Virus record (IMG/VR): IMGVR_UViG_3300049255_000548
Location: 1 to 57,697 of that record
DNA from: a virus
DNA: 57,697 nt
Reading direction: 5' to 3' (one strand)
The notes beneath the pieces are model-generated. The model made no database searches. It saw nothing but the letters and a program-made list of their open reading frames with translations, and had not been told where the DNA came from. Within the stretch, counting starts at the first letter, position 1. The number at the start of each line of letters is the position of its first letter. Both the position numbers and the translations under genes were made by a program. Positions 45,534 through 52,322 of this stretch are shown piece by piece.

Positions 45534-46297
45534 GCTTCGTACTCCGCCGGCAGGCAAAGATGTTCCCAGCTGCCGCGCTCCAACAAATGCCCCGAGAGGT
45601 CGTATTCGTGCGAGCGCTGCTGTACTACCACCTTCGCCACCGTTTTGGGATCGTTGCCGCGAGTGGACATGACCTCGTCCCACCACTGGTTGACCTCTTC
45701 GCGGGCCGCTTCGCTCTCGCGTTCCTTCACGTTGTTGGGGTCGTCGCCGACCAGGACGTCGCCGCCCTCGCCGATGATCGTTCCGCGGACGCCGGCCGCG
45801 ATCCGCACGCCGGTTGCCGTATTGTCGTACCGCCGCTTTTCGTTCTGGTCGCCGGTGAGCTGGAACCGGTCGCCCCAGTTACGCTGATACCAGGGCGACT
45901 GAATCAGGCGCCGGCATTTGACTGAGTCCCGGATGGACAGCGGCTCGGCATAAGACGTGAAGATCCAGCGGCGATGAGGCCGCGTGGTCCATTCCCAGCA
46001 GGGCCAGAAGACCGCCACCGAGAGCGACTTCATGTGCCGTGGCGGGATGTTGATGAGCAGATTGCGGATCCACCCTTTGCTCACCGCTTCGAGATGCCGG
46101 CACATGGCGTCGATGTGCCAGCCATGGACATAGGGAGTCGCCGGCTCCAGAACGTGCCACGCCTGGCGGCTGAACTCGGCCAGGCTGGCTTCCGCTTTGA
46201 GCCGCAGCTCCGCGCGCCTCTCCCGGTATTGTGCAGCCTGCCGGATCAGCTTGAGTTCCCGCTGAAGCCGCAAGTCCGATTCGGCGAGCGCTTTCAT
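45530..46297 (-). CDS. terL: Large terminase, N-terminal polypeptide (ATPase)
   Basis: 255 residues. Walker A-like NIPPRHMKS (83-91), Walker B-like GDVLVGDDPNN (179-189) and the coupling motif VVVQQRSHEYDLSGHL (224-239): the ATPase engine of TIGR01630-type terminases. It stops at HLCLPAEYEA, precisely where the family normally runs on into xxGWxDPRxxxGELLWPERF, which here begins in the separate gene 690 bases downstream. So ATP hydrolysis and nuclease sit on different chains. ATG 46297 overlaps the stop of the upstream gene. Confidence 0.85.
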   Translation of the reverse strand: MKALAESDLRLQRELKLIRQAAQYRERRAELRLKAEASLAEFSRQAWHVLEPATPYVHGWHIDAMCRHLEAVSKGWIRNLLINIPPRHMKSLSVAVFWPCWEWTTRPHRRWIFTSYAEPLSIRDSVKCRRLIQSPWYQRNWGDRFQLTGDQNEKRRYDNTATGVRIAAGVRGTIIGEGGDVLVGDDPNNVKERESEAAREEVNQWWDEVMSTRGNDPKTVAKVVVQQRSHEYDLSGHLLERGSWEHLCLPAEYEA

Positions 46298-46470
46298 TCA
46301 TTTCGGTTTTCCGGCACCCGGTATCTGCCTGGACCTTTGCGCTGCGGCAATTCCTTCATCTGGCGGCCGCTCATGTTATTGACGACCTCGCGCGCAAATT
46401 TCCGGTCGCCCTTAGCATCGCCTTCGAGGACGGCGTGTGCCCATCTGACCTGCGCCTGAGAATCCGGCAT
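46294..46470 (-). CDS. Small basic packaging-module protein
   Basis: 58 residues (MPDSQAQVRWAHAVLEGDAK, then KFAREVVNNMSGRQMKELPQ). The N-terminal WAHAVLEGxAKGD step recurs in small phage proteins beside terminase. Stop overlaps the terminase ATG (ATGA). No motif for function. It is below the usual length cut-off. Confidence 0.6.
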   Translation of the reverse strand: MPDSQAQVRWAHAVLEGDAKGDRKFAREVVNNMSGRQMKELPQRKGPGRYRVPENRNE

Positions 46471-46473
46471 GGC

Positions 46474-46578
46474 TTAATTGCAGGAAAGCATCGTATGAAT
46501 GATGATTCCCTCGCGGTCCGGCTGCCCGTACCACGGCAGATAGAGCCGGGTGCAGAAATAGCGCATGCCCTCCCTCAT
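46474..46578 (-). CDS. 34-residue ORF beside small terminase
   Basis: MREGMRYFCTRLYLPWYGQP then DREGIIIHTMLSCN. ATG 46578 overlaps the small-terminase stop (ATGA), and its stop is three bases before the next ATG. Sequence looks ordinary and the coupling is clean. No function known. Confidence 0.5.
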   Translation of the reverse strand: MREGMRYFCTRLYLPWYGQPDREGIIIHTMLSCN

Positions 46579-47132
46579 CTGCGCACCGCCTCCGCGCCGA
46601 AGCGGCGCTCTCCGTCCTTCACCATGGCGTCGAGCTCGTCGTCGCTCAGATCCTCGACGCTTCGCACCAGCGCACGCGCGCTCTTGTCGATCCGCTGCCC
46701 CAGCTCGCGCGCCACCTCTTCCTGGATCGCGAGGCGCGCCCGGAGCAGCGCCGTGTTGAGCCGGTATTCGGTGCCGGCGGTGGTCACCCGCTCCGTGACT
46801 AAGCCTGTGCTCGCGCCGGCGATTACGATCTTGTGTTTCTTTTCGACGGCTCGCAGGAACGCGGCCTGCTCTTTTTGAATGCGGTCGAGCGCCAGCCAGT
46901 CGGCGTTGAGCTGCGCTACCCGCCGTTTCTTGTCGGAGACCGCGCATTCGACCACCTGCTGCTCGGCCGCGCGCTGGATCCGCTGCACCTCGGCGCGAAA
47001 CGCGGCCAGTTTTTTCCAGTTGTCGACCGTCCGGCGCGCCACCTTGCACTTCTTCGCAATCTCCGTGTTGGTTAGCCGGTCCTCGGCCACGAGTTGGGCT
47101 GCGCGAAGCTGATTGACCGTCAGGGGTTTCAT
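46575..47132 (-). CDS. terS: Terminase small subunit, HTH type
   Basis: 185 residues from ATG 47132. N-terminal HTH (LTVNQLRAAQLVAEDRLTNT, then EIAKKCKVARRTVDNWKKL, about 1-45) that would bind the pac or cos site; a long central coiled coil (AEVQRIQRAAEQQVVECAVS) for ring assembly; a C-terminal helical tail (SVEDLSDDELDAMVKDGERR). The longer reading to 47258 has no ribosome site. Placed just before the large terminase. Confidence 0.8.
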   Translation of the reverse strand: MKPLTVNQLRAAQLVAEDRLTNTEIAKKCKVARRTVDNWKKLAAFRAEVQRIQRAAEQQVVECAVSDKKRRVAQLNADWLALDRIQKEQAAFLRAVEKKHKIVIAGASTGLVTERVTTAGTEYRLNTALLRARLAIQEEVARELGQRIDKSARALVRSVEDLSDDELDAMVKDGERRFGAEAVRR

Positions 47133-47133
47133 G

Positions 47134-47325
47134 CTACTCAAAGTGGTGCGGACACCCGTCATCGGACATGCGGTGATAATCGGGCTCGTCGGGTTCCGAG
47201 ATGGGGAAACGGAGCGGCGGCCGTGCCGGCGGGGCCGCCTGTGGGGCTCCGTCTTCACGCGAGGCCTGTTGCCGCAGGCTCGCGAGAAATTTGCCGCCGG
47301 CCCTCGATGATCTGCGGGCTTTCAT
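47134..47325 (-). CDS. Small Pro-rich protein
   Basis: 63 residues: MKARRSSRAGGKFLASLRQQ, a Pro/Ala-rich middle, then RFPISEPDEPDYHRMSDDG. Ends two bases before the terS ATG. Low complexity and an unclear ribosome site leave it uncertain, but the spacing fits the gene string. Confidence 0.4.
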   Translation of the reverse strand: MKARRSSRAGGKFLASLRQQASREDGAPQAAPPARPPLRFPISEPDEPDYHRMSDDGCPHHFE

Positions 47326-47329
47326 CGCT

Positions 47330-47782
47330 TCACCGACCGTAGAACGCGGCCTCCTCCAGCGGAATGAAACGGAATGTATAGACGCCCCGCACGTTGGGTT
47401 CGAGCGGATGGCGCGGGTGTACGACGCCGTCCGGATCGGTCCAGGTCTCGGAGACCTCGTGGCAGTGGATGTAGCGTGTGCCGGCGTGCGGCCGGGATGG
47501 ACCCTCCCGCAACACGGCGCCGTCCAGGCGGCTGCCTTTGCCGAATGACTTAGCGGCACCTCCCCGTACGAGCTGGCGGATTTCTTCCGCAGTGGCAAGA
47601 TACGCCAGGCCGCCGCCGGGCCTGAGAACGGGGAGACGCCGCGAAGCTGGGCGCTGCTGGACGGTCCGGTGGGATACCGGCCGCGGGGAGGCAACGCCGG
47701 CAAAGTTGCGGCAGTTTCGGTTCAGGCACCCCGAGTCCCCCGCGATATGGCGGCAGAGGATGCAAGACGCCAGTGCGCTCAC
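47330..47782 (-). CDS. Protein with CxxC-x8-C-x4-C zinc motif, copy A
   Basis: 150 residues. N-terminal CILCRHIAGDSGCLNRNC (C-x2-C-x8-C-x4-C), a basic linker, then a compact domain LAYLATAEEIRQLVRGGAAK and IHCHEVSETWTDPDGVVHPR ... YTFRFIPLEEAAFYGR. The ATG overlaps the stop of the gene upstream, whose product has the same Cys spacing. Unknown function. Confidence 0.6.
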   Translation of the reverse strand: MSALASCILCRHIAGDSGCLNRNCRNFAGVASPRPVSHRTVQQRPASRRLPVLRPGGGLAYLATAEEIRQLVRGGAAKSFGKGSRLDGAVLREGPSRPHAGTRYIHCHEVSETWTDPDGVVHPRHPLEPNVRGVYTFRFIPLEEAAFYGR

Positions 47783-48009
47783 TTCTCGCGTCTCCGGGTG
47801 GCTCGCGCCTGCCGGCAGTTCTTCGCGGCCCGCGCCGGCCGTCGGCGCGGCCAGGCGGACTGTCGGGTTTTGCGGTCGAGACTGAGAAGGCGCTCATCGC
47901 GGATCTGCCGCTGGCCGGGGAAGGCCTGGCACATGCGGTTGAGACAGGCGCCACGCGAAAGGGGCACGTGGCATGCCAGACATGCGGGTGGTGATCCGAT
48001 GAACAACAT
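47779..48009 (-). CDS. Protein with CxxC-x8-C-x4-C zinc motif, copy B
   Basis: 76 residues. CLACHVPLSRGACLNRMC repeats the motif of the gene after it with the same spacing and the same CLNRxC ending. The rest is Arg/Ala/Gln-rich. The two genes overlap (ATGA) and probably arose by duplication of a Zn-knuckle segment. No clear ribosome site upstream. Confidence 0.5.
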   Translation of the reverse strand: MLFIGSPPACLACHVPLSRGACLNRMCQAFPGQRQIRDERLLSLDRKTRQSAWPRRRPARAAKNCRQARATRRREK

Positions 48010-48091
48010 AGCTATCCGGTCGTGAACTCCGGGAGCCAGGCTTTCGGCCGCCTGCCAGGGCTGATGCCCGCCCGGTACGGGCTAATGCTTT

Positions 48092-48487
48092 CTACGCCGC
48101 CTTGGCGAGCCGGCCGGGAAGGTATTTCCACTCCCGGCGGCCAGTGCGGCTGCTGCTGGTAACCCCTTCGACAAACTCCTTGGGTAGAGCCTTGTCGAGC
48201 TCGCCGAGCGGCACACGGCTCAGATCGAGGTAACGGTCGCGGCCGAGGGCTGTGAAGATCGCCAGCTTGTCGGTGACTTCCCGGTCGATGGCCTGTATCC
48301 CGACCAGCGCGGTGAACTCCGTGCCGCTGACCGTACGCTCCTGGTCCGGCTTAAGCGCCAGCGCCGCAATAATTTCGCCCTGGATGAGCTTGAGTTTTTC
48401 TTCTTTGCCGCGGAGGGCGGCAATTTCTTTCTTGAGCCGGCCGGCCTGGTCCACGAGCGCAGCGACGTTGACTTTCGGGGCTTTCAA
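48092..48487 (-). CDS. Hypothetical coiled-coil protein
   Basis: 131 residues, TTG start. Coiled coil at 10-55 (VDQAGRLKKEIAALRGKEEK) followed by a beta section (TVSGTEFTALVGIQAIDREV) and a Leu-rich end (YLDLSRVPLGELDKALP). The layout (coiled coil then beta tail) resembles Gp157 but no signature fits. A CATAAT eight bases upstream of the TTG could be its -10 box. First gene of the leftward late module; a 78-base gap separates it from the divergent LuxR-type gene. Confidence 0.6.
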   Translation of the reverse strand: MKAPKVNVAALVDQAGRLKKEIAALRGKEEKLKLIQGEIIAALALKPDQERTVSGTEFTALVGIQAIDREVTDKLAIFTALGRDRYLDLSRVPLGELDKALPKEFVEGVTSSSRTGRREWKYLPGRLAKAA

Positions 48488-48513
48488 TCGACTCGATTAT
48501 GGACCTGTAGGCC

Positions 48514-48542
48514 TTGTGCTAAATAGGGTTAAATTCTATACT
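48514..48542 (+). promoter_or_regulatory. Promoter of the LuxR-type HTH gene
   Basis: TTGTGC (48514-48519), a 17-base AT-rich spacer, TATACT (48537-48542): good match to a housekeeping promoter. The AT-rich patch stands out in GC-rich surroundings. Transcription should start near 48549, 18 bases before the GTG. Confidence 0.65.
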
Positions 48543-48566
48543 TTTCGGTGAGTACCAGGTAAATCC

Positions 48567-48902
48567 GTGGTTCTAGCCAGAAAACCCGCAAAATCGGAGG
48601 ATAACCCGGAGAAGCCGCGAGTGATCCTGTCCCGCGCGCGTCGGGAGACCCTCCGGCTGCTCTGCCGCGGCCTGGCGAGCAAGGAGATTGCGGACGAGTT
48701 GGAGGTCGCGGTCTCGACCGTGGATAACCGGATCCAGGCCATGACGGCCGCTGCCGGCGTCAACGGCCGCCTGCAACTGGTGCTGTGGGCTTTGCAGAAC
48801 GACGGCGCCCTGACCCGCGAGGGTGCGCCGCCCGGCCTTCACCCGCCGGACTGCCTCTGCGGTTCCGCCGGCTGCGAGGCGATGCGGCGGCGCGTGGCCT
48901 AG
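48567..48902 (+). CDS. LuxR-type HTH protein
   Basis: 111 residues, GTG start. LuxR/FixJ-type HTH at 37-62: LSRARRETLRLLCRGLASKE, IADELEVAVSTVDNRIQAMT. A short Cys-containing tail (PPDCLCGSAGCEAM). No receiver or ligand domain, so it is a bare DNA-binding unit. It is divergent from the whole late module and has its own good promoter, so it is a strong candidate for a late-gene activator or lysogeny regulator. Confidence 0.75.
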   Translation: MVLARKPAKSEDNPEKPRVILSRARRETLRLLCRGLASKEIADELEVAVSTVDNRIQAMTAAAGVNGRLQLVLWALQNDGALTREGAPPGLHPPDCLCGSAGCEAMRRRVA

Positions 48903-49251
48903 AACCATCTTTTGGCAGCTCGAATAGTAAGAACCGTAAGTGCGAGCGCTGCTTGTCCAGGAAAGACTGCATTTCCGATGCAGCGGGTCTGTTCCACGCG
49001 ATATTCGTCCACCAGAGGGGCAGTCCCATATGAGGACCTTCTTCGCCGTTTGGGCAAAATGGTCCTTGGGTTCGTAGCCCCCCATGTGACGCCGCCTCCA
49101 TCGCCTTTCCCACTACACCGTCGAACTTCTCCCACGATCCGTAGGCAAGCATCGTCATAATGTCGCGCCCCATCCAGTATTCCACCCCTGTTTTCGTCGT
49201 CCTCTTCTTCTCATCAAGCGATTTTGAAAAATGCTCGTAATCAAGTTCCAC
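48899..49251 (-). pseudogene. Decayed DinD-like gene (BRO-N-like)
   Basis: The start (GTG 49251) reads ELDYEHFSKSLDEK and VEYWMGRDIMTMLAYGSWEK, the opening of DinD-type DNA-damage-inducible proteins. The frame then breaks at a run of six G; KDHFAQTAKKVLI continues in a second frame and LVDEYRVEQTRCIGNAV in a third before a stop. A full DinD is about 270 residues; here only fragments remain. It overlaps the LuxR-type gene by four bases at the 3' end. Two frameshifts make it a pseudogene. Confidence 0.7.
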
Positions 49252-49609
49252 GTTTCACTCTCCACGGGGCCGCATCCCAAATAATTCGTCGTATGTAAGG
49301 CCAGAGGTGCCGCGGGTCGTGTTCTCCCCGGCGCAGTCCGGCGACGCTGAACGGCTGGCAGGGGTAGCCTGCAATGAGAAGGTCCATGCAGCCGTGAAAC
49401 TCCGCTGCTGGGAAGGTGTCAACTCGATCCCAGACAGGAGCCGGATCCAGGGCCGCTCCTTCCATCCGGGCCACGAGAGCGGCTGCCGCGTAGCTATCCC
49501 GCTCGCATAGCACCACAATTCGGGATCGTCGGAGGGCGATCTTAATTCCCAGGTCGAGCCCTCCAATACCCGAGCAGAAACTTCCGATTCGGATGGGATG
49601 TAGAGCCAC
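49241..49609 (-). pseudogene. Truncated C5-cytosine methyltransferase (Dcm type)
   Basis: 122 residues, GTG start. Motif I (IGSFCSGIGGLDLGIK, 8-23) and catalytic GYPCQPFSVAG (81-91, nucleophile Cys84) are intact; the chain ends at HLWPYIRRIIWDAAPW, before the ENV motif, target-recognition domain and motifs IX-X. It cannot methylate DNA as it stands. The end runs straight into the DinD remnant, so a deletion has removed the C-terminal two thirds. Confidence 0.75.
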
Positions 49610-49619
49610 ATGGCACCCT

Positions 49620-49811
49620 TTAAGAAGGCCAGCCCCTGCCTCCGCGGCAACGGCGAAAATACTCTTCCAGCTCCCGCGTCGCTTCCTCCCGCTGCTCATC
49701 CGTGAGCCGGTAGAGGGACGGATCGATCGGCGGCGCCTTCGGCCGCCGGAAACGCACGACGGCGGCAAGCACGGCCGCCGCGCCAAGCAAACACCACAGA
49801 ACGATTCGCAT
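49620..49811 (-). CDS. Small membrane protein
   Basis: 63 residues. One transmembrane helix (MRIVLWCLLGAAAVLAAVVR) then a charged helix (LTDEQREEATRELEEYFRRC). ATG follows the HNH gene stop directly. Single-pass anchor; unknown role. Confidence 0.55.
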   Translation of the reverse strand: MRIVLWCLLGAAAVLAAVVRFRRPKAPPIDPSLYRLTDEQREEATRELEEYFRRCRGGRGWPS

Positions 49812-50303
49812 CTATTTCTCCTGTAACAGCGGCCGCGCGGCATCCTTGCGCGCGCTCCGGGTTTGTTTGTGCTGCGCCTGATCGTGGCGCAGATGACACC
49901 ATTGGCACCAGGCGCGTAGGTTCTCGTCACGGTCGTCCCCGGCCACGCCGTTGACGTGCGCGACACCGATTTGCAGCTTGACGCGCCGAACAAGCTTCCA
50001 CTGCTCCCCCCGAAGCCGCAGCGGCGTTCGCTGCCCGCCCGAAACGCACGACCTCCACAATTGCCCGTCGCCCTTAACCAGGGAGAAGTACTGATCGACG
50101 AGGAGCATGTCGAAGTTCACGGTGCGCATGGACAACACCCAGTACCGCCTCCGGTCGACGCGGCCGCACTGCTCGCACTTCGCACCGCCGCGATACTTCC
50201 CCAGGTCGTCGAAGCATCCGCCCGCGCGAGTGAGAATGCGCTGGCGCACCGCCTGCCAGGCCGGGCCGTGGTAAAAGGGGCGAAGATCAGGACGGATCGG
50301 CAT
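49812..50303 (-). CDS. HNH endonuclease-like protein
   Basis: 163 residues. The opening FYHGPAWQAVRQRILTRAGG and CEQCGR, then VAHVNGVAGDDRDENLRAWC and WCHLRHDQAQH follow the HNH plan: Zn-binding Cys pairs, H-x-N and C-x2-CH. Similar small proteins occur in many phages, often near terminase, where HNH proteins help packaging; here it lies in the accessory block. It nicks or cuts DNA if active. The TAA stop is adjacent to the next ATG. Confidence 0.8.
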   Translation of the reverse strand: MPIRPDLRPFYHGPAWQAVRQRILTRAGGCFDDLGKYRGGAKCEQCGRVDRRRYWVLSMRTVNFDMLLVDQYFSLVKGDGQLWRSCVSGGQRTPLRLRGEQWKLVRRVKLQIGVAHVNGVAGDDRDENLRAWCQWCHLRHDQAQHKQTRSARKDAARPLLQEK

Positions 50304-50517
50304 GAGTTTGCTCCCTGGCTTCGACGAGCGTCACATTCTTCGCCGAAAAACTTCGACGTCTTGGCTTGCCATCGGAGCAGTCGCGGAACACGACAACTAC
50401 CGGCCGTTGGCAGCAGCGTTTCACCCGGACAACCTCGCCCACCCCTAAAAACTCGCTGTAGCGGCTCTCCGGATAATAGTCGCGGTACATGACCCGATCT
50501 CCTGGGCGAAAGGACAT
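50287..50517 (-). CDS. Small SH3/KOW-like beta-barrel protein
   Basis: 76 residues from ATG 50517. MSFRPGDRVMYRDYYPESRY, then GVGEVVRVKRCCQRPVVVVF and KNVTLVEAREQ. G-D-x-V ... G-x-V-x-V spacing is that of a single KOW or SH3 barrel, usually a nucleic-acid or protein contact. It overlaps the HNH gene start by 17 bases. Confidence 0.55.
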   Translation of the reverse strand: MSFRPGDRVMYRDYYPESRYSEFLGVGEVVRVKRCCQRPVVVVFRDCSDGKPRRRSFSAKNVTLVEAREQTHADPS

Positions 50518-50533
50518 GGATTGCTCACCGTAA

Positions 50534-50626
50534 CTAGCCACGACCCACACCTCCAAGCCGTTTGTAGACGGCGTATATCGTCTTCCGTCTCCCCCACCGC
50601 AGAATAAGCTTCTCTATTCCGGTCAT
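50534..50626 (-). CDS. 30-residue basic ORF
   Basis: MTGIEKLILRWGRRKTIYAV then YKRLGGVGRG. ATG overlaps the stop of the gene upstream (ATGA). Strong basic helix; no other evidence. Confidence 0.4.
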   Translation of the reverse strand: MTGIEKLILRWGRRKTIYAVYKRLGGVGRG

Positions 50627-50832
50627 GAGTTTAAGCTCCGCAGCGATTCCCCTTCTCGACGGCCGATATCCATTGCCCAGCGCAAAAAGTCGTTCCATGC
50701 GGGCGCCGGTTCCGGCTCGTCGAGCTCGTAGGGCGGTTCGTCGTTTGGCGGCACCGGGAAAAGGCCTATCCGTGCTCGATGCGCGCACCAATCCGCCAGA
50801 TCATTTGCCCACCGCCATTCGTAACTAGCCAC
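50623..50832 (-). CDS. EWRWA paralog, copy 2
   Basis: 69 residues, GTG start with AGGAGGAG eight bases upstream. YEWRWANDLADWCAHRARIG, then PPNDEPPYELDEPEPAPAWN and DFLRWAMDIGRREGESLR. Near-identical in plan to the C-terminal 70 residues of the gene at 51082-51465, so a tandem duplication. Unknown function. Confidence 0.65.
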   Translation of the reverse strand: MASYEWRWANDLADWCAHRARIGLFPVPPNDEPPYELDEPEPAPAWNDFLRWAMDIGRREGESLRSLNS

Positions 50833-51085
50833 GCTCGGCTCCTCCTTGCATTGACTTTGGCCGAGAAAGCTCCGGCGGCTGCATGTCGTCAATCACGCCT
50901 CCGTGCGAAGCCGCGAGGACGTCAAGCGCGATCTCCGCCACGCGCTGGATCGCCGGCAGCTTCGGGCGGCGTCCGCCGGCTGCAATCTCCTGTATCTGGC
51001 GCAAGGCGGATACGGCCACGCTCAACCGCTGGAGCGTCTGGCCGTGCTGATAAGCCTCTTGCGCCAGTGAATCGTCGAACCTCAT
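50825..51085 (-). CDS. Helical protein between the two paralogs
   Basis: 86 residues from ATG 51085 (ATGA overlap). MRFDDSLAQEAYQHGQTLQR, LSVAVSALRQIQEIAAGGRR, IQRVAEIALDVLAASHGGVI. Helical, unrecognised. Overlaps the next GTG by eight bases. Confidence 0.55.
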   Translation of the reverse strand: MRFDDSLAQEAYQHGQTLQRLSVAVSALRQIQEIAAGGRRPKLPAIQRVAEIALDVLAASHGGVIDDMQPPELSRPKSMQGGAERG

Positions 51086-51465
51086 CTTGCGCCTCCCGTG
51101 CTCCGCAACCATTCGCCTTCCCGCCGGCCGATATCCATCGCCCATCGCAAGAAGCCGTTCCATGGAGGGGCCGGTGTGTCGTCGTCGAGTTCGAAGGGCG
51201 GCTCATCGTCCCGATCCGGCGGGAAAAGGTCCACAAGCGCTCGCCGCGCGCAGTGATCGGCCAACATCTCCGCCCACCGCCATTCATATTCGGTGCTGCT
51301 CAAGCCGTCACGTCCAGGCGATTCGGCATGCGAAAAAATAATCGTGCAGTTCTGCGCACTCTGGGCGGCCGGGCGCGGCCGGCGGCCCGTCCCGCCGAAA
51401 TTCCCCACCTCAAGATCCGGCGCGAGTCGTGTCAAAACGGCCGTTTTGGCACAGAAAATTTCCAT
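51082..51465 (-). CDS. EWRWA paralog, copy 1 (long form)
   Basis: 127 residues; ATG 51465 has AAGGAG seven bases upstream, the best ribosome site in this block. A 57-residue N-terminal extension (MEIFCAKTAVLTRLAPDLEV) precedes YEWRWAEMLADHCARRALVD ... GFLRWAMDIGRREGEWLRS. Matches copy 2 at most positions. Function unknown. Confidence 0.6.
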   Translation of the reverse strand: MEIFCAKTAVLTRLAPDLEVGNFGGTGRRPRPAAQSAQNCTIIFSHAESPGRDGLSSTEYEWRWAEMLADHCARRALVDLFPPDRDDEPPFELDDDTPAPPWNGFLRWAMDIGRREGEWLRSTGGAR

Positions 51466-51483
51466 TTTCTAACTCCTTTATTT

Positions 51484-52209
51484 TCAATGCCCCTTCGCCG
51501 CAGCCCGCGAGGGGGTTTTTGACACACCCTTTTTCGGGCCATTTTTCGACGCCTTTTCCAGTGCTCGGCGAATGCTCGCCTGGGGAACTTTCAGCAGCTT
51601 CTCAATCGTGCGCCAACTTGCGCCGTCCTGCCGTAGCTCCCGCGCCTGGTCGATCCGAAACACCTTCCCTGGCCGCCCCAGCTTCTTCCCTTCGCCCCGC
51701 AACCGCTCGAGCGCCGCCTTCGTGCGGTCGGAGATCCGCGCCCGCTCCATCTTCGCGATCGTCGCCGCCAGCGCGATCATCACCTCGCCAAACGGACCGG
51801 CGGTGCGAAACTGCGGCTCGGTGTAAGACTCGAACCCGCAGCCAAAATCCATCAGCCGTTTGAGGTGTGCGAAAGTCTCGGACACGCCCTCGCGGGTAAA
51901 CCGGTCGAGAGCCCACACCACCACCATGCCGATCTCGCGCCGCGACGCCGCCGAGAAGACCTGCTGCATCGCCGCCCGCCGAGCGTGCTTTCCGGTCTCG
52001 TAATCGACGAAGTCCCGTGTCTCCCATCCCTGGGCGCGCGCGTAGGTCCGCAACGGGCCGAGCTGGTTCTGCGGGTCCTGCCCCTCGTACCGCCGGCACG
52101 TACACCTCAAGCGCTCGCAACGACCCTTCCCTTTCGAGTGGTCCGTCTTGGCGTGGCCACACGCGTCGCACTTGTCTTTCGAGACCCGGACATATAGAGC
52201 GGCGAGCAT
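51484..52209 (-). CDS. Serine recombinase (resolvase/invertase) with Cys-rich insert
   Basis: 241 residues from ATG 52209. Catalytic Ser10 in LYVRVSKD; then an insert holding Cys14, Cys17, His24, Cys31, Cys36 and Cys38 (CDACGHAKTDH, CERLRCTC); then the normal fold: QDPQNQLGPLRTYARAQGWE, MVVVWALDRFTREG, IALAATIAKMERARISDRTK, and a C-terminal HTH (ELRQDGASWRTIEKLLKVPQ). Resolvase-size, not the large integrase type. It may resolve dimers or invert a segment. A zinc site after the catalytic Ser is unusual. Inverted repeat 52224-52248 overlaps its ribosome site. Confidence 0.85.
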   Translation of the reverse strand: MLAALYVRVSKDKCDACGHAKTDHSKGKGRCERLRCTCRRYEGQDPQNQLGPLRTYARAQGWETRDFVDYETGKHARRAAMQQVFSAASRREIGMVVVWALDRFTREGVSETFAHLKRLMDFGCGFESYTEPQFRTAGPFGEVMIALAATIAKMERARISDRTKAALERLRGEGKKLGRPGKVFRIDQARELRQDGASWRTIEKLLKVPQASIRRALEKASKNGPKKGVSKTPSRAAAKGH

Positions 52210-52223
52210 CCTCAAATTCCTCT

Positions 52224-52248
52224 TGACACAAAAACTGCTATTGTGACA
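52224..52248. promoter_or_regulatory. Inverted repeat upstream of serine recombinase
   Basis: TGACACAA (52224-52231) and TTGTGACA (52241-52248) are inverted with one mismatch around nine bases. It lies in the divergent gap between the recombinase and the plus-strand gene at 52323, directly upstream of the recombinase ribosome site. Good candidate for an operator or a recombinase binding site. Confidence 0.5.
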
Positions 52249-52322
52249 TCCTCGAACTGCGGCAAGAAGTAGAGGCCGCCGCTTTCCCGGCGATACAGGG
52301 ATAAGAGGAAAAGGAGTAGGCA

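Noticed and set aside
50534-50791. 85-codon reading across two small genes
   Set aside because: Only the last 30 codons from ATG 50626 are coupled and protein-like; the rest is shadow of the EWRWA paralog.
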